Shown here in pieces: positions 54,975 through 64,000 of a stretch of 64,000 nt of DNA. The stretch lies in contig NC_054390.1 of NCBI RefSeq assembly GCF_001625195.1, positions 7,165,222 through 7,229,221 of the forward strand, read 5' to 3'. Each line of letters opens with the position of its first letter. Within the stretch, counting starts at the first letter, position 1. This DNA comes from Drechmeria coniospora (lineage: Eukaryota > Ascomycota > Sordariomycetes > Hypocreales > Ophiocordycipitaceae). The notes below the pieces were generated by a model that saw only the letters and a list, made by a program, of their open reading frames with translations, was not told where the DNA came from and did not search any database. Position numbers and translations under genes: made by a program.

Positions 54975-57900
54975 ATGCGTCCCACAGCGCTTGGTGCGGC
55001 TGCGGGGTTGGCTTTCGCCGCCCTATCTGCCGCCGAACCCAAAGCCAAACCCGAACGCCCACACGTCTTCTACCCTCGATTCGTCAAGCGGCAATTCTTC
55101 AACTCGAGTGTCTCGAGGACGCAAAGCATCCCTACCACATCCGATGAGTTGTCCTCATCGTCGTCCTCATCGTCGTCGTCGACTTCCTCTTCTTCCTCCT
55201 CTTCGTCGTCTTCTCCCTCATCGTCGTCGTCCTCCACTTCTACCTTCAATTTCCTTTCCACGGGAGTAGAGAGTACATCATCAAGCAAGAGTTCAAGCAT
55301 AGATAGCACCTTGAGTGAACTTATCTCCGACATCCTCTCTGGAATTTCTTCGAAGCATGACAGCACCTCAAGCATGACGACTTCTGGAACCCATTCTTCG
55401 ACAACGAGCTCTGACACGACGACGAGTTCTGACACGACAAGTAGCTCTGACACGACGAGCTCTGACACGACGACGAGCTCTGCGACGACGAGTTCAGACA
55501 CTACGAGGAGCTCTGACACAACGACGAGCTCTGACAAGACGACGACCTCGGATACGACGAGCTCTGACAAGACGACAACCTCGGACACGACGACAACATC
55601 GGACACAACGACCTCAGACACGACGAGCGCCGACACAAAGAGCTCGGATACGAAGAGTTCTGATACAACATCAAGCTCTGAAACTACAAGTTCTGAGACG
55701 ACAAGTTCTGACAAGACAACGACATCTGACACGACGACGAGCGCTGACACGAGAACCTCGGACACAACGACGACCTCAGATACGACAAGCGCCGACACAA
55801 AGAGCTCGGACACGACGAGTTCGGATACAACGTTAAGCTCTGAAACTACAAGTTCTGAGTCGACAAGTTCTGACAAGACGATGAGCTCTGAGATGACGAG
55901 CTCTGGCACTACAAGCTCCGAATCAACAAGCTCTGAGACGACGAGCTCTGATACGACGAGTTCTGATACGACGAGCTCTGACACGACAACGACCTCGGAT
56001 ACAACGACCTCAGATACAACGAGCGCTGATACAAAGAGCTTGGATACAACAAGTACTGACACAAAGTCAAGCTCTGAAACTACAAGTTCTGAGACGACAA
56101 GCTCTGACACGACGCAAAAGGTCGATTCATCAGACACTTTCATTACTTCCCTGGAACATAGTAGCACGTCAACCGATGCAGCCCTTCCCACTACCACTTC
56201 CGAGACCCTGCCGGAGACGCCGAGCTTGGAGTCTTCCACCAAGGAGTCTGTTGACTTTTCGTCAACATCAGACGGGATGCACTCGACCAACCCCAGTAAT
56301 CTGCCGACGAGCTACGACACATCCAGCGGGCCCGAAAGTAGCTCTGAAAGCGAGTCGACAAGTCCTGAAAGTTCATCGAGCAGTGAGATTGGGCAATCAA
56401 CCAACAGCCCCATCCTGAGCCATACCGGCGCTGCGTCGACCTCCCAGACAATTCCTGATACTACATCTGATGGAGTGTCAACAACCGATTCTGAGACTAC
56501 TGTCGATACGACCGCCGTGGAACCTACTAGCATTGTGTCTACAACGGAGGAGACACCTGGGACTGTCTCCAGCATTCTGTCCACCAAGCCTGACACCATA
56601 TTTTCCAGTTCACAAAGTCCTTTGACCAGTTACTCCAGTTCCTCCACCGATGAACAAACCGCAAACACACAGTCGAATTCGGTGGAGACGACCGCGACCC
56701 ATTATAGCAGCCCGTCTACCAGTTCAGAGTTTCTATCGACGGAGGACCCAAAGACTTCCACTGATCAGCCCACGGTCGACCATACAAGCTCGACGGAGTT
56801 GTCTGTAACCGGCACTGTCATTCCATCAACCAAACCCGATGGCCAATCATCTACCGATTCCGAGCACGAGCACTCGACCGGTCTTCCCGTTACTAGCACT
56901 GGAGAGACTACTCAGGAGCCGCCTACGAGTAGTCCTGACCAGCGATCAACTATCTACTCCGAGTCTACCTCAACGGGCGAGCCTGTTTCTAGCGGCGGAG
57001 AGACCTCGAAAGATCTACCCACAAGTAACCCTGACCAGCAATCGACTCGTGACGTTGAGTCCTCTACCGATGAGCCCGTTACTAGTGGTAGTGCGACCTC
57101 ACAGGAACCACCTTCAACTAGTCCCGATAAGCAATCGACTGATGACGCCATGTCCTCATCAACAGACGAGCCTGTTACTAGCGACAGACCGACTTCGCAG
57201 GAGCCAGTTACGAGCCAGCAATCAACTGGTGACGTCGAGTTCTCTACGGGTAGACCTGTTACTACCGGTGAAGTGACTTCGCAGGAGTCGCTTACCACTG
57301 GTCCTGGGCAGCTATCGACTAGTGACTCAGAGTCCTCATCAACAGATGCGCCTGTAACTAGTGAGGTACCCACAACTAGTCCTGACCAGCAGTCGTCTGG
57401 TTACCCCGAGTCCTCGACTACGGGTGAGCCTGTTGCTAGCAGCGGTACGATCTCGCAGGAGCCGGCCACAACCAACCCTGACCAGCTAACCACTGATGAC
57501 TTTGTGTCCTCGTCAACAGAAGAGCCTGTTTCGAGCGGTGGAACGACTTCTCAGGAGCCGGCCACAACTGGCCCTGACCAAGTATCGACCGGTGAGGCTG
57601 AGCCATCATCAACAGAAGAGCCTATTACCAGCGGTGGAGCGACTTCGCATGAACCGGCCACAACAGATCCTGATCAGCCAACGACTGATGATTCCGTGTC
57701 GTCAACAGAGGAGCCCATTACTAGTGGGACAGCGACTTCGCAGGAGCCGGCTACTACCGGTCCTGACAAGGTATCGTCTGGTGAGGCCGAGTCCTCATCA
57801 ACCGACAAGCCTATTACCAGTGGTGTGGTGACCTCGGAGGAACCCCCTACAACTAGTCATGACGAGCGTTCGACTGGCGAGCTCGAGTCCTCGACGGGCG

Positions 57901-60900
57901 AGCCTATTACTAGAAGCATTGCGACCTCGGAGGAGCCAGCTACGACTAGTCCCGATGAAGTATCGACTGGTGAACCCGAGTCCTCAACGGAACCTGTTAC
58001 TAGCATTAGTGAAACTTCAACGACGTACTCGACTGGTGGCTACAAGCCACCGTCAGTGTCGAAGAAGACCTCCACGTCAAGAGTGACCATCAAGGATTCC
58101 AAGTCACCGCTATCAAGGACGAAGACAACAACCTTGAAAGTAACGTTAAAGGATTCCAAGTCACCGCTCTCGAGGACGACGACGATCACGGACACCCCGT
58201 TGAAGACCGTGACGGAGGATAGCAAGACGCTACTCTCGAAGACAACGACACCGGATACTCAAGAGCCACTCTCGAAGACGACGAGCTCCACAGACAACCC
58301 CCCCGAGTCAACGGTTAAAGGCACAAAGACGCCCCTCTCGAGAACAACGACTTCGGAAGAACTGCCCATGACTAGTGGTGGCCAATTATCGACGGGCAGT
58401 CCTGAATCCTCCACTCACAAGTCTGTCGATGTTTCTACCGGAGATAGGTCGGTCTCTAGCAAGACCCCTACCCATAGCTCTCAGGAGTCAATTGTGTCAT
58501 CTGAGGAGCCTTCTGTGAGCCCCAGCCGTCCCGTGGCGAGCTCGGATACTGTGCCTCCTACTAGCCCGGACCAGCAATCGTCTACACCTGCCGAGACTAC
58601 CTTCCAATCGGCCATTTCGAGCACGCAGGAGCCTCCTGGTAGCAGTCCTGAATTGCCTTCTTCCAGCGACTACCAACAGCCGATGAGCAGTTCGCAAATA
58701 TCTTCTTCCGGTACTGATGTTCTGCCCAGCACGGGGGAGAGGCCTGCATCCAGCTCAGAACTACAGTTTTCTACGCCCGTCAAATCTTCCTTCCAATCGG
58801 TTAGCCCGAGTTCGCAAGAGCCTCCTGGTAGCAGTCCCGACTTGCCCTCTTCCAGCGACGACCGTCAACCGATGAGCAGTTCGCCACTCTCTCCCCCCCC
58901 TACTGACCTGCCGTCGAACACTGGGGAGGGGCCTGTATCCAGCTCCGAATTGCAATTCTCTACGTCCGTTAGGCCTTCCTTCACGCCGGATATCTCGGGC
59001 TCACAGGAACCACCCGGCAGCACTCCTGAACAATCTTCGCCTTCTAGCAGAGAGTCTGTTAGCGAGTCGGTCCCTGCCCCTACGGATACCGACATTGTGT
59101 CGAGCTCGCCGGAGATTCCCCCAAGCAGCTATAGGTCATTGACGAATGATGAAGTGTCACCCTCTGACTCGTTTGTTGCAAGCTCCGGTTCAAAGCCGGC
59201 TACAGGCTCAATAGAGCCATCGACTACTGGTCCTGAGTCTGTCCCCGATTCATCGATAGAGCGATCGGTTACACCCCCTACCGGACTATCGACCACCGGT
59301 TCCCAATTAGCCAGCGAGTCTACTTCTGATTCGGGCATCGTCATTGCCCCAACCGGGATTGTGTCCAGCACAGCGGATGTGTCGTCGCTCCTCACCCGCA
59401 GTTCGTTGCGAACTGACGCTGAGTCCTCCGATTCAGTCATTATTGCGCCTAGCGGTATTGTGACTAGCAGTCCAGGAACACTGGCTCCTAGCTACAATGC
59501 GTCATCACCCCCTCCCGAGTCCGTTCCCGCGTCCGTCTCCAGTTCACCAGGCGCCATTGCCTCCAGTAGCGGTCTGTTGAGTGAATCGATCAGCCCCGGG
59601 GAGCCATTCTCTGCTACTGGCGCAGAGTCTAGCCCTGACTCGACATTCATCCCCCCTACTGGTATTCTGTCTGGCGGCACAGGATCTCTGCCACTGGGCC
59701 TTTCCACGTCGAGCTCGGATTCGGTCATCGTTATTGCCCCAACAGGCATTGTGTCGACCACCCCAGGGATAGTAGAGCCTGGGATTAGCTCCGACAGGTT
59801 GCTGTCAAGTGACTCAAAGTCTGCTACAGGACCTGACATCTTGGTACCACCTACACCGGCTTCATCGGGTATTTCTCCTGACACCTCTGACCTGTTCATT
59901 GTCGAACCGACTCCGTCCATCAACGGCACGGGGGTTGAACCCCCGATCGTCCCGGTTCCATCGTCGCCTGATGGCAGTCCTCAGCCTTCTGTCCCCCCAG
60001 TCTTGTCGTCTCCTGATGGCAGCTCCCCTTACCTCCCAGCATCGACTCCCGAAGGCAGTCTACAGCCTTCCGTTCCGGTCCCATCGTCACCAGATGGTAG
60101 TCCCCAACCTTCCGTTCCGGTCCCATCGTCGCCAGATGGCAGTCCCCAACCCTCCGTTCCGGTCCCGTCGTCGCCAGATGGCAGTCCCCAGCCCTCCGTT
60201 CCGGTCCCGTCGTCGCCAGATGGCAGTCCTCAGCCTTCCGTTCCGGTCCCGTCGTCGCCAGATGGCAGTCCTCAGCCCTCCGTTCCGGTCCCGTCGTCAC
60301 CAGATGGCAGTCCTCAGCCTTCCGTTCCGGTCCCGTCGTCGCCGGAGGGCAGTCCCCAGCCCTCTGTTCCGGTCCCGTCGTCGCCGGAGGGCAGTCCCCA
60401 GCCCTCCGTTCCGGTCCCGTCGTCGCCGGATGGGAGTCCTCAGCCCACGCTTCCGGCCCTGTCGTCGCCCGAAGGCAGTCCCTCGCCAACGCCAATGCAG
60501 CCTGGCAGCGTCATACCTGACTCGAGCCCCTCATCATTACCACCTGACTCGGCCCTCCCCAGTGGTGTTCCAGAGTCGACGGCAGCGGTCGTCTCTCCCG
60601 AACCTAAACCTGTGGCGAGTTCGGGGGTGGAGGCGCCTGTACCAGTTGCTAACGCGACCGCTTCCTCGATTGCGCCTGATGATTCACCTAAGCCTTCATC
60701 GGCTTCCCCTGATGGACCTGATGTCGCACCCTCGCCATCGTCTGCTGATTCGCGCATCCCCATGGTGACACCGCCGAGCACGGCGATTGACATGCCTGGC
60801 GCCAACTCCACGAGCAGTTATGTTCCACCAGACGGCGTGGCAACACCACCCCCCGCAGTCCCCGGCTCCAGCACCAGCTTGTCTATTCCTACCGACATGC

Positions 60901-62123
60901 CGGTCGTCAACGGCACATCCACCTCGATCCCGGCCGGCCTGGTCCCCTCGCTGTCGAAGGATCCGGGCTCCTTGCCGAGCTCGATGTCCATCCCTGGCGC
61001 TGTCAGCAGCGTGAGCGCGCCTCCCGTTGCCCCGTCCGAGTCGTTAGCCGCCGGGCAGTCGTCGATGGCTAGCCCGAGCCCCGATGTGGATGCCCCCACA
61101 GGAATGAAGCCCGTCACCAGCATTCGGCCGACGGCGACGGCGCCTGGCTCAGAGAACTGGCTCCCGACGACCATGGTCGCCGAGCCGTCCAGCTTGTCCT
61201 ACTCACCGCCGACCGATCCCGATACCGCCACCACGGCACTTCCGACTAATATCCCCAAGATCATTCTCCCCAACGACCCAGACAAGCCGGCACCGGAGGG
61301 TAGCGTACCGATCCAGATTGGTTTCTTGTATCCTCTCAACTACCTTTTTGTCGCCAACAACACGGATGCCGCCGGGCAGATTTTCAAATACCTTCCCATT
61401 GCCCTGGCCAGTGCTGGCGGTTTCTCGGAAGCCAAGGTTCAGGTGTCAAAGCTTGTTCCTTATGACACTCGTCGCCAGTGGGGCTACATCACGACGATCG
61501 CGAAGCTCGACTATCCGGCAACCGAAGTGGACAGGCTCCAAATGGATTTGTGGAGTGCCAACTCAGCCATCTACAACAACCCGGACAGCATCGTGCAAAA
61601 CCTGACGGCGCTGATCAACCCGAAGATTGACATTCACGGTAATCTCAACGGCGTCGGCGTCGGCGCCGGCGGCGCGCTGCCGTCATCCAGTGGCGGCGGC
61701 AGCGGCGGCAGCGGCAACGGAGGCAACGGCGGCAACAACGGCAACAACAACGCGTTTGGAAACGGGAAGATGGACCAGAATGGCCCACAGATGGCCACCA
61801 CTGCCGGCATCGCGATGGGCGCTGTTGGCCTGAGCGTCATGTACGGTGCGGCCATGTTCATCGTCGCGCGGCGATACAAGCGCAAGAGGCAGGGCCACCG
61901 CCGGTCCAGCTCTGTGGCCAACAGTCAGGGTTCATCCGATGTGCAGTACACGGGAACCGGCAGCCCAGCACTGATGGGCGGCGCCATCCTGAGCCGAGAC
62001 GGGTCGAACTACGGCGGTGCCGGCGGCCGAGACAGCCACGGCAGCGGACGCACAGGCAACTCTGCGCGCACGGCCAACATTTCTGCTCCCGTCGCCGCGG
62101 AGAACTCGCTCGGCTGGAATTGA
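54975..62123 (+). CDS. giant Msb2-type signalling mucin (cell-surface sensor)
   Basis: Single-pass plasma-membrane mucin of 2382 residues with no coding intron. Msb2 proteins act upstream of Cdc42/Ste20 and the filamentation/infection MAP-kinase pathway. The signal peptide is MRPTALGAAAGLAFAALSAA, and a dibasic KR-Q site follows at about residue 38. Residues about 50-2100 are Ser/Thr/Pro-rich with several tandem repeats. The conserved membrane-proximal domain runs from about 2111 (VPIQIGFLYPLNYLFV, YDTRRQWGYITTIAKLDYP, LINPKIDI). A Gly/Asn spacer, one membrane helix at about 2277-2299 and an 84-residue basic then Gly/Ser-rich cytoplasmic tail (RRYKRKRQGHRRSSS) follow. This layout and the FLYPLNY and YITT blocks identify Msb2. 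The extracellular part is two to three times the usual length. Confidence 0.85.
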   Translation: MRPTALGAAAGLAFAALSAAEPKAKPERPHVFYPRFVKRQFFNSSVSRTQSIPTTSDELSSSSSSSSSSTSSSSSSSSSSPSSSSSSTSTFNFLSTGVESTSSSKSSSIDSTLSELISDILSGISSKHDSTSSMTTSGTHSSTTSSDTTTSSDTTSSSDTTSSDTTTSSATTSSDTTRSSDTTTSSDKTTTSDTTSSDKTTTSDTTTTSDTTTSDTTSADTKSSDTKSSDTTSSSETTSSETTSSDKTTTSDTTTSADTRTSDTTTTSDTTSADTKSSDTTSSDTTLSSETTSSESTSSDKTMSSEMTSSGTTSSESTSSETTSSDTTSSDTTSSDTTTTSDTTTSDTTSADTKSLDTTSTDTKSSSETTSSETTSSDTTQKVDSSDTFITSLEHSSTSTDAALPTTTSETLPETPSLESSTKESVDFSSTSDGMHSTNPSNLPTSYDTSSGPESSSESESTSPESSSSSEIGQSTNSPILSHTGAASTSQTIPDTTSDGVSTTDSETTVDTTAVEPTSIVSTTEETPGTVSSILSTKPDTIFSSSQSPLTSYSSSSTDEQTANTQSNSVETTATHYSSPSTSSEFLSTEDPKTSTDQPTVDHTSSTELSVTGTVIPSTKPDGQSSTDSEHEHSTGLPVTSTGETTQEPPTSSPDQRSTIYSESTSTGEPVSSGGETSKDLPTSNPDQQSTRDVESSTDEPVTSGSATSQEPPSTSPDKQSTDDAMSSSTDEPVTSDRPTSQEPVTSQQSTGDVEFSTGRPVTTGEVTSQESLTTGPGQLSTSDSESSSTDAPVTSEVPTTSPDQQSSGYPESSTTGEPVASSGTISQEPATTNPDQLTTDDFVSSSTEEPVSSGGTTSQEPATTGPDQVSTGEAEPSSTEEPITSGGATSHEPATTDPDQPTTDDSVSSTEEPITSGTATSQEPATTGPDKVSSGEAESSSTDKPITSGVVTSEEPPTTSHDERSTGELESSTGEPITRSIATSEEPATTSPDEVSTGEPESSTEPVTSISETSTTYSTGGYKPPSVSKKTSTSRVTIKDSKSPLSRTKTTTLKVTLKDSKSPLSRTTTITDTPLKTVTEDSKTLLSKTTTPDTQEPLSKTTSSTDNPPESTVKGTKTPLSRTTTSEELPMTSGGQLSTGSPESSTHKSVDVSTGDRSVSSKTPTHSSQESIVSSEEPSVSPSRPVASSDTVPPTSPDQQSSTPAETTFQSAISSTQEPPGSSPELPSSSDYQQPMSSSQISSSGTDVLPSTGERPASSSELQFSTPVKSSFQSVSPSSQEPPGSSPDLPSSSDDRQPMSSSPLSPPPTDLPSNTGEGPVSSSELQFSTSVRPSFTPDISGSQEPPGSTPEQSSPSSRESVSESVPAPTDTDIVSSSPEIPPSSYRSLTNDEVSPSDSFVASSGSKPATGSIEPSTTGPESVPDSSIERSVTPPTGLSTTGSQLASESTSDSGIVIAPTGIVSSTADVSSLLTRSSLRTDAESSDSVIIAPSGIVTSSPGTLAPSYNASSPPPESVPASVSSSPGAIASSSGLLSESISPGEPFSATGAESSPDSTFIPPTGILSGGTGSLPLGLSTSSSDSVIVIAPTGIVSTTPGIVEPGISSDRLLSSDSKSATGPDILVPPTPASSGISPDTSDLFIVEPTPSINGTGVEPPIVPVPSSPDGSPQPSVPPVLSSPDGSSPYLPASTPEGSLQPSVPVPSSPDGSPQPSVPVPSSPDGSPQPSVPVPSSPDGSPQPSVPVPSSPDGSPQPSVPVPSSPDGSPQPSVPVPSSPDGSPQPSVPVPSSPEGSPQPSVPVPSSPEGSPQPSVPVPSSPDGSPQPTLPALSSPEGSPSPTPMQPGSVIPDSSPSSLPPDSALPSGVPESTAAVVSPEPKPVASSGVEAPVPVANATASSIAPDDSPKPSSASPDGPDVAPSPSSADSRIPMVTPPSTAIDMPGANSTSSYVPPDGVATPPPAVPGSSTSLSIPTDMPVVNGTSTSIPAGLVPSLSKDPGSLPSSMSIPGAVSSVSAPPVAPSESLAAGQSSMASPSPDVDAPTGMKPVTSIRPTATAPGSENWLPTTMVAEPSSLSYSPPTDPDTATTALPTNIPKIILPNDPDKPAPEGSVPIQIGFLYPLNYLFVANNTDAAGQIFKYLPIALASAGGFSEAKVQVSKLVPYDTRRQWGYITTIAKLDYPATEVDRLQMDLWSANSAIYNNPDSIVQNLTALINPKIDIHGNLNGVGVGAGGALPSSSGGGSGGSGNGGNGGNNGNNNAFGNGKMDQNGPQMATTAGIAMGAVGLSVMYGAAMFIVARRYKRKRQGHRRSSSVANSQGSSDVQYTGTGSPALMGGAILSRDGSNYGGAGGRDSHGSGRTGNSARTANISAPVAAENSLGWN
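55390..56115 (+). repeat. SDTT/SSDTTTS repeat tract inside the mucin
   Basis: About 240 codons made of degenerate S-(D/E)-T-T-S units, with interspersed SADTKSSDTTSS higher-order repeats of about 60-70 residues. The regularity also opens a 406-codon antisense frame (55070-56290), which is a shadow. Confidence 0.85.
56890..57995 (+). repeat. approximately 30-residue tandem repeat inside the mucin
   Basis: More than a dozen diverged units of the form SSTEEPVTSGGATSQEPAT, continuing TGPDQVSTGEAE. Each carries one or two acidic residues in an otherwise Ser/Thr-rich sequence, so the extracellular rod is O-glycosylation-rich and acidic. Confidence 0.85.
58070..58350 (+). repeat. basic KDSKSPLSRTKTTT repeat inside the mucin
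   Basis: Four to five units of the type KDSKSPLSRTTTITDTPLKT, the only Lys/Arg-rich stretch of the extracellular domain. It sits between acidic repeats. Confidence 0.8.
58600..59030 (+). repeat. approximately 57-residue tandem repeat inside the mucin
   Basis: Two clear units and one partial unit, each with SSQEPPGSSPDLPSSSDDRQ, then PMSSS, then SSELQFST. Confidence 0.8.
60050..60480 (+). repeat. 45-bp minisatellite encoding SPDGSPQPSVPVPSS
   Basis: About ten near-identical 45-bp units, with PEG in place of PDG in two adjacent units and divergent end units. Nucleotide identity between units is very high, pointing to recent expansion; copy number is likely to vary between strains. Confidence 0.92.
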
Positions 62124-63394
62124 AGCTGCGACGATGCCGTTGTACATTATATTTTTGCTTCTGTCGTCTCATTCGGGCCATTCTGCCTTATTCTTTTTCT
62201 TGACTACTTTCGATACCCCTCGGGAGGACTCGTTCCACAATTGCCCAAGGCAGAGCCATCGTTATATATTTCTTTTTGGAAGACGTCGGCCGGCACCTTC
62301 TCTCGATGGCGGGTGATGGTGATGGCGCAACCGCATCGTATTCTTTCCCCGCCGGGCACCGCCTTGTGGAATGCCGCTCTACCTACCGCCTTTGCCACCT
62401 TTGGCATCGTCTCCAGACCTGTAACCTGGTGACCTTCGCCCCCTTTTTTGTCCCATCTTTTCCTTTCATGTTAATAATGGCCTTGTCCTCATCCTCGAGG
62501 TGGAGGATATCAGGGCGTTCAGCCTCACGGCATTCATCGGGCCGAGGTCAAGCGCTGGCCTCAGCTGACTTGCTTTGGCTAGCCGACGACGAAGAGGAGG
62601 AGGAGGGGGGGGGGGGGGGTTGGAAGATGAAGCTATGGGGTTCAAGCGGCGCCGGGCAGGGCGGCAGGATGAACCATGCGCATGGTGCTCGCGGCCGACG
62701 ACGGACTGGCGGTGTTGCGAGGGCCCTGTCCGTTTCCCGCAGAAAGTGTTTGCTACTCTAGGATAGATCACATTTTTTTTCAGTCAATGAAGAGGTACTA
62801 TGCTGAAGCTTGCGTGATGGGCGGAGTGCGAGGGGAGGCCAGTGTGAGACGAGGCCGGTGCCGGCTGTGCGTCATCGACGATAAACGAGAACATGTCTTC
62901 GTGCATTTGTGGTGATGCCAACCTGGAGTTGTCGTTAAGGCTCCCATACTGCTTTGTTTGCATGTGTACTCTACAGTATTTACGGAGTACACTTGCACGG
63001 AGTACATTTGCAAGGAGTACATGCGCACACGCCAGACGCACGGCAGCGGCAGAGCTGACTGTGATGATATGATCGATCTTACGTCAGTCTTTGCCTGCCA
63101 CGACTCGTCTCCGCACTCCCGAGCAGGTTTCCCTCAGCAACTTGCTGTCTCACCTCTCCGTTTGCTGCCTCGAGCGTTGCTCCCGCATTCAGGTGGAAGC
63201 GCCTAGATTCCCGACCTCCAAGGCTAGGGTATACTTGCACTCTTCGCAAGGGCGAGAAAGCAAGAGGTCAGCAGTGGAAAGGATCGTGACGGCGACGGGC
63301 TGCATCGGTTGACAGCTGCTGCTGCTCCCTCTGCCACCCTACTTCCATCAAGACGAGGACAAGGGACGAGAACTAGGCTCCGACGAGGACAACG
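62124..63394. other. intergenic
   Basis: 3' flank of the mucin gene and promoter of the aldolase-family gene. It includes a poly-G run (about 62606-62619) and three TACGGAGTACA-like motifs at about 62980-63020. No gene is supported. Confidence 0.45.
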
Positions 63395-64000
63395 ATGACG
63401 ACAGCGACGGCAACGGCGGCCACGACAGGCACCTTGGCTGTCAAGATGGACACGAAGCCTCTCCAAAGTGAAGGCGATGGCGATGAAATGGCGTGTCATC
63501 TGGCGAGCTTGAGCCGCGGACCCAATCCCCTTTCTGGTACGAGTCGAAGCAGCGCACCGGTGGCCTCTCCGTCCTTACAACCCCCCGCGATCGCCGTTTC
63601 GGCTGCCTCCAAGTACGGCGGCTGACATGGGCACGTATGACAGGCATCCCTAAATTTCCTTCCTTCCACGAGCACAGGAAGCACATTGTGCTGCACATGG
63701 CCGCCGTCTTCCGCAACTGGGCGCGAAAAGGCTTCACCGAGGGCATCTCGGGCCACATCAGCGTCAGGGACCCCGAGTTTTCCAACCTCATCTGGATGAA
63801 CCCGATCGGAAAACATTTTGCCCTGCTCAACGGTGGCGACATGCTGTGTCTGCGCATCAGCGATGGGGAAATCGTAGGCGGCAACCGAGTGAGTGCATTC
63901 CCTCCCGCGGCGACCCCCCTCTCTCGACCGCACAACTCGTCACTGACGGACGGCTGGCTTCGCAGACTAGACCGGCAAACAACCCGGGTTATTACATCCA
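63395..64000 (+). CDS. class II aldolase/adducin family protein, 3' end outside window
   Basis: Fungal member of the class II aldolase/adducin-like family (zinc-dependent aldolase fold); the substrate is not known. Exon 1 is 63395-63536, exon 2 is 63644-63888 and exon 3 starts at 63966 and runs off the window. Introns are 107 nt (GTACGA donor, GCTGAC branch) and 77 nt (GTGAGT donor, CTGAC branch). Splicing gives [18 protein letters not shown], then the family segment [45 protein letters not shown] and [15 protein letters not shown]. The start may instead be the ATG at 63446 (MDTKPLQS). The zinc-binding His pair expected further on is not in the window. Confidence 0.82.

Noticed and set aside
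55070..56290. 406-codon minus-strand frame rich in VVSELVVSE
   Set aside because: It is the reverse complement of the SDTT repeat tract of the mucin gene; the plus frame carries the signal peptide, conserved domain and membrane helix.
59809..60768. 319-codon plus-strand frame rich in RSRRRQMAV
   Set aside because: Shifted-frame reading of the 45-bp minisatellite of the mucin gene.

Overview
The window is nuclear DNA from a filamentous ascomycete. I infer Sordariomycetes, probably Hypocreales, from the protein families and gene architecture, but cannot name a species. Genes are GC-rich with short introns (mostly 50-150 nt, GT(A/G)AGT-like donors, CTAAC/CTGAC-like branch sites). The intergenic DNA is long, rich in GTAC-type microrepeats, and carries the recurring motif TACGGAGTA / TACTCCGTA.

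Layout. 1-9.8 kb holds housekeeping genes: the 3' part of a PIAS/Siz-type SP-RING protein, a HAD-family hydrolase, ribosomal protein L5 and a GT17 glycosyltransferase. 9.8-27.8 kb is an accessory block. It contains three intact genes of one small secreted protein family (19348-19911, 22816-23376, 24458-25000), at least four broken or chimeric relatives, one unrelated small secreted protein (14378-14602), a Tc1/mariner relic, several families of diverged duplicated repeats and minisatellites. 27.8-47.3 kb is ordinary again: threonine aldolase, a secreted tyrosinase with an apparent GC-AG intron, a conserved fungal protein of unknown function, a Pcl6/Pcl7-like cyclin, proteasome subunit beta-1 and an Erv-type sulfhydryl oxidase. 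47.3-55 kb has no gene I can support. 55-62.1 kb is one very large Msb2-type signalling mucin (2382 residues). The window ends inside a class II aldolase/adducin-family gene.

How the parts fit. The housekeeping genes do not form a pathway. The notable unit is the secreted-protein block: paralogues share a signal peptide, a two-cysteine helical body and, in two cases, a conserved promoter, and they sit among their own decayed copies. This is the pattern of a birth-and-death family of lineage-specific secreted proteins. I do not recognise the family, so its role is open. The Msb2 mucin would act at the cell surface upstream of a MAP-kinase cascade, and its extracellular domain is expanded by several independent tandem repeats.

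All exon boundaries were read by eye from splice signals and family similarity; none was confirmed with transcripts or a search.
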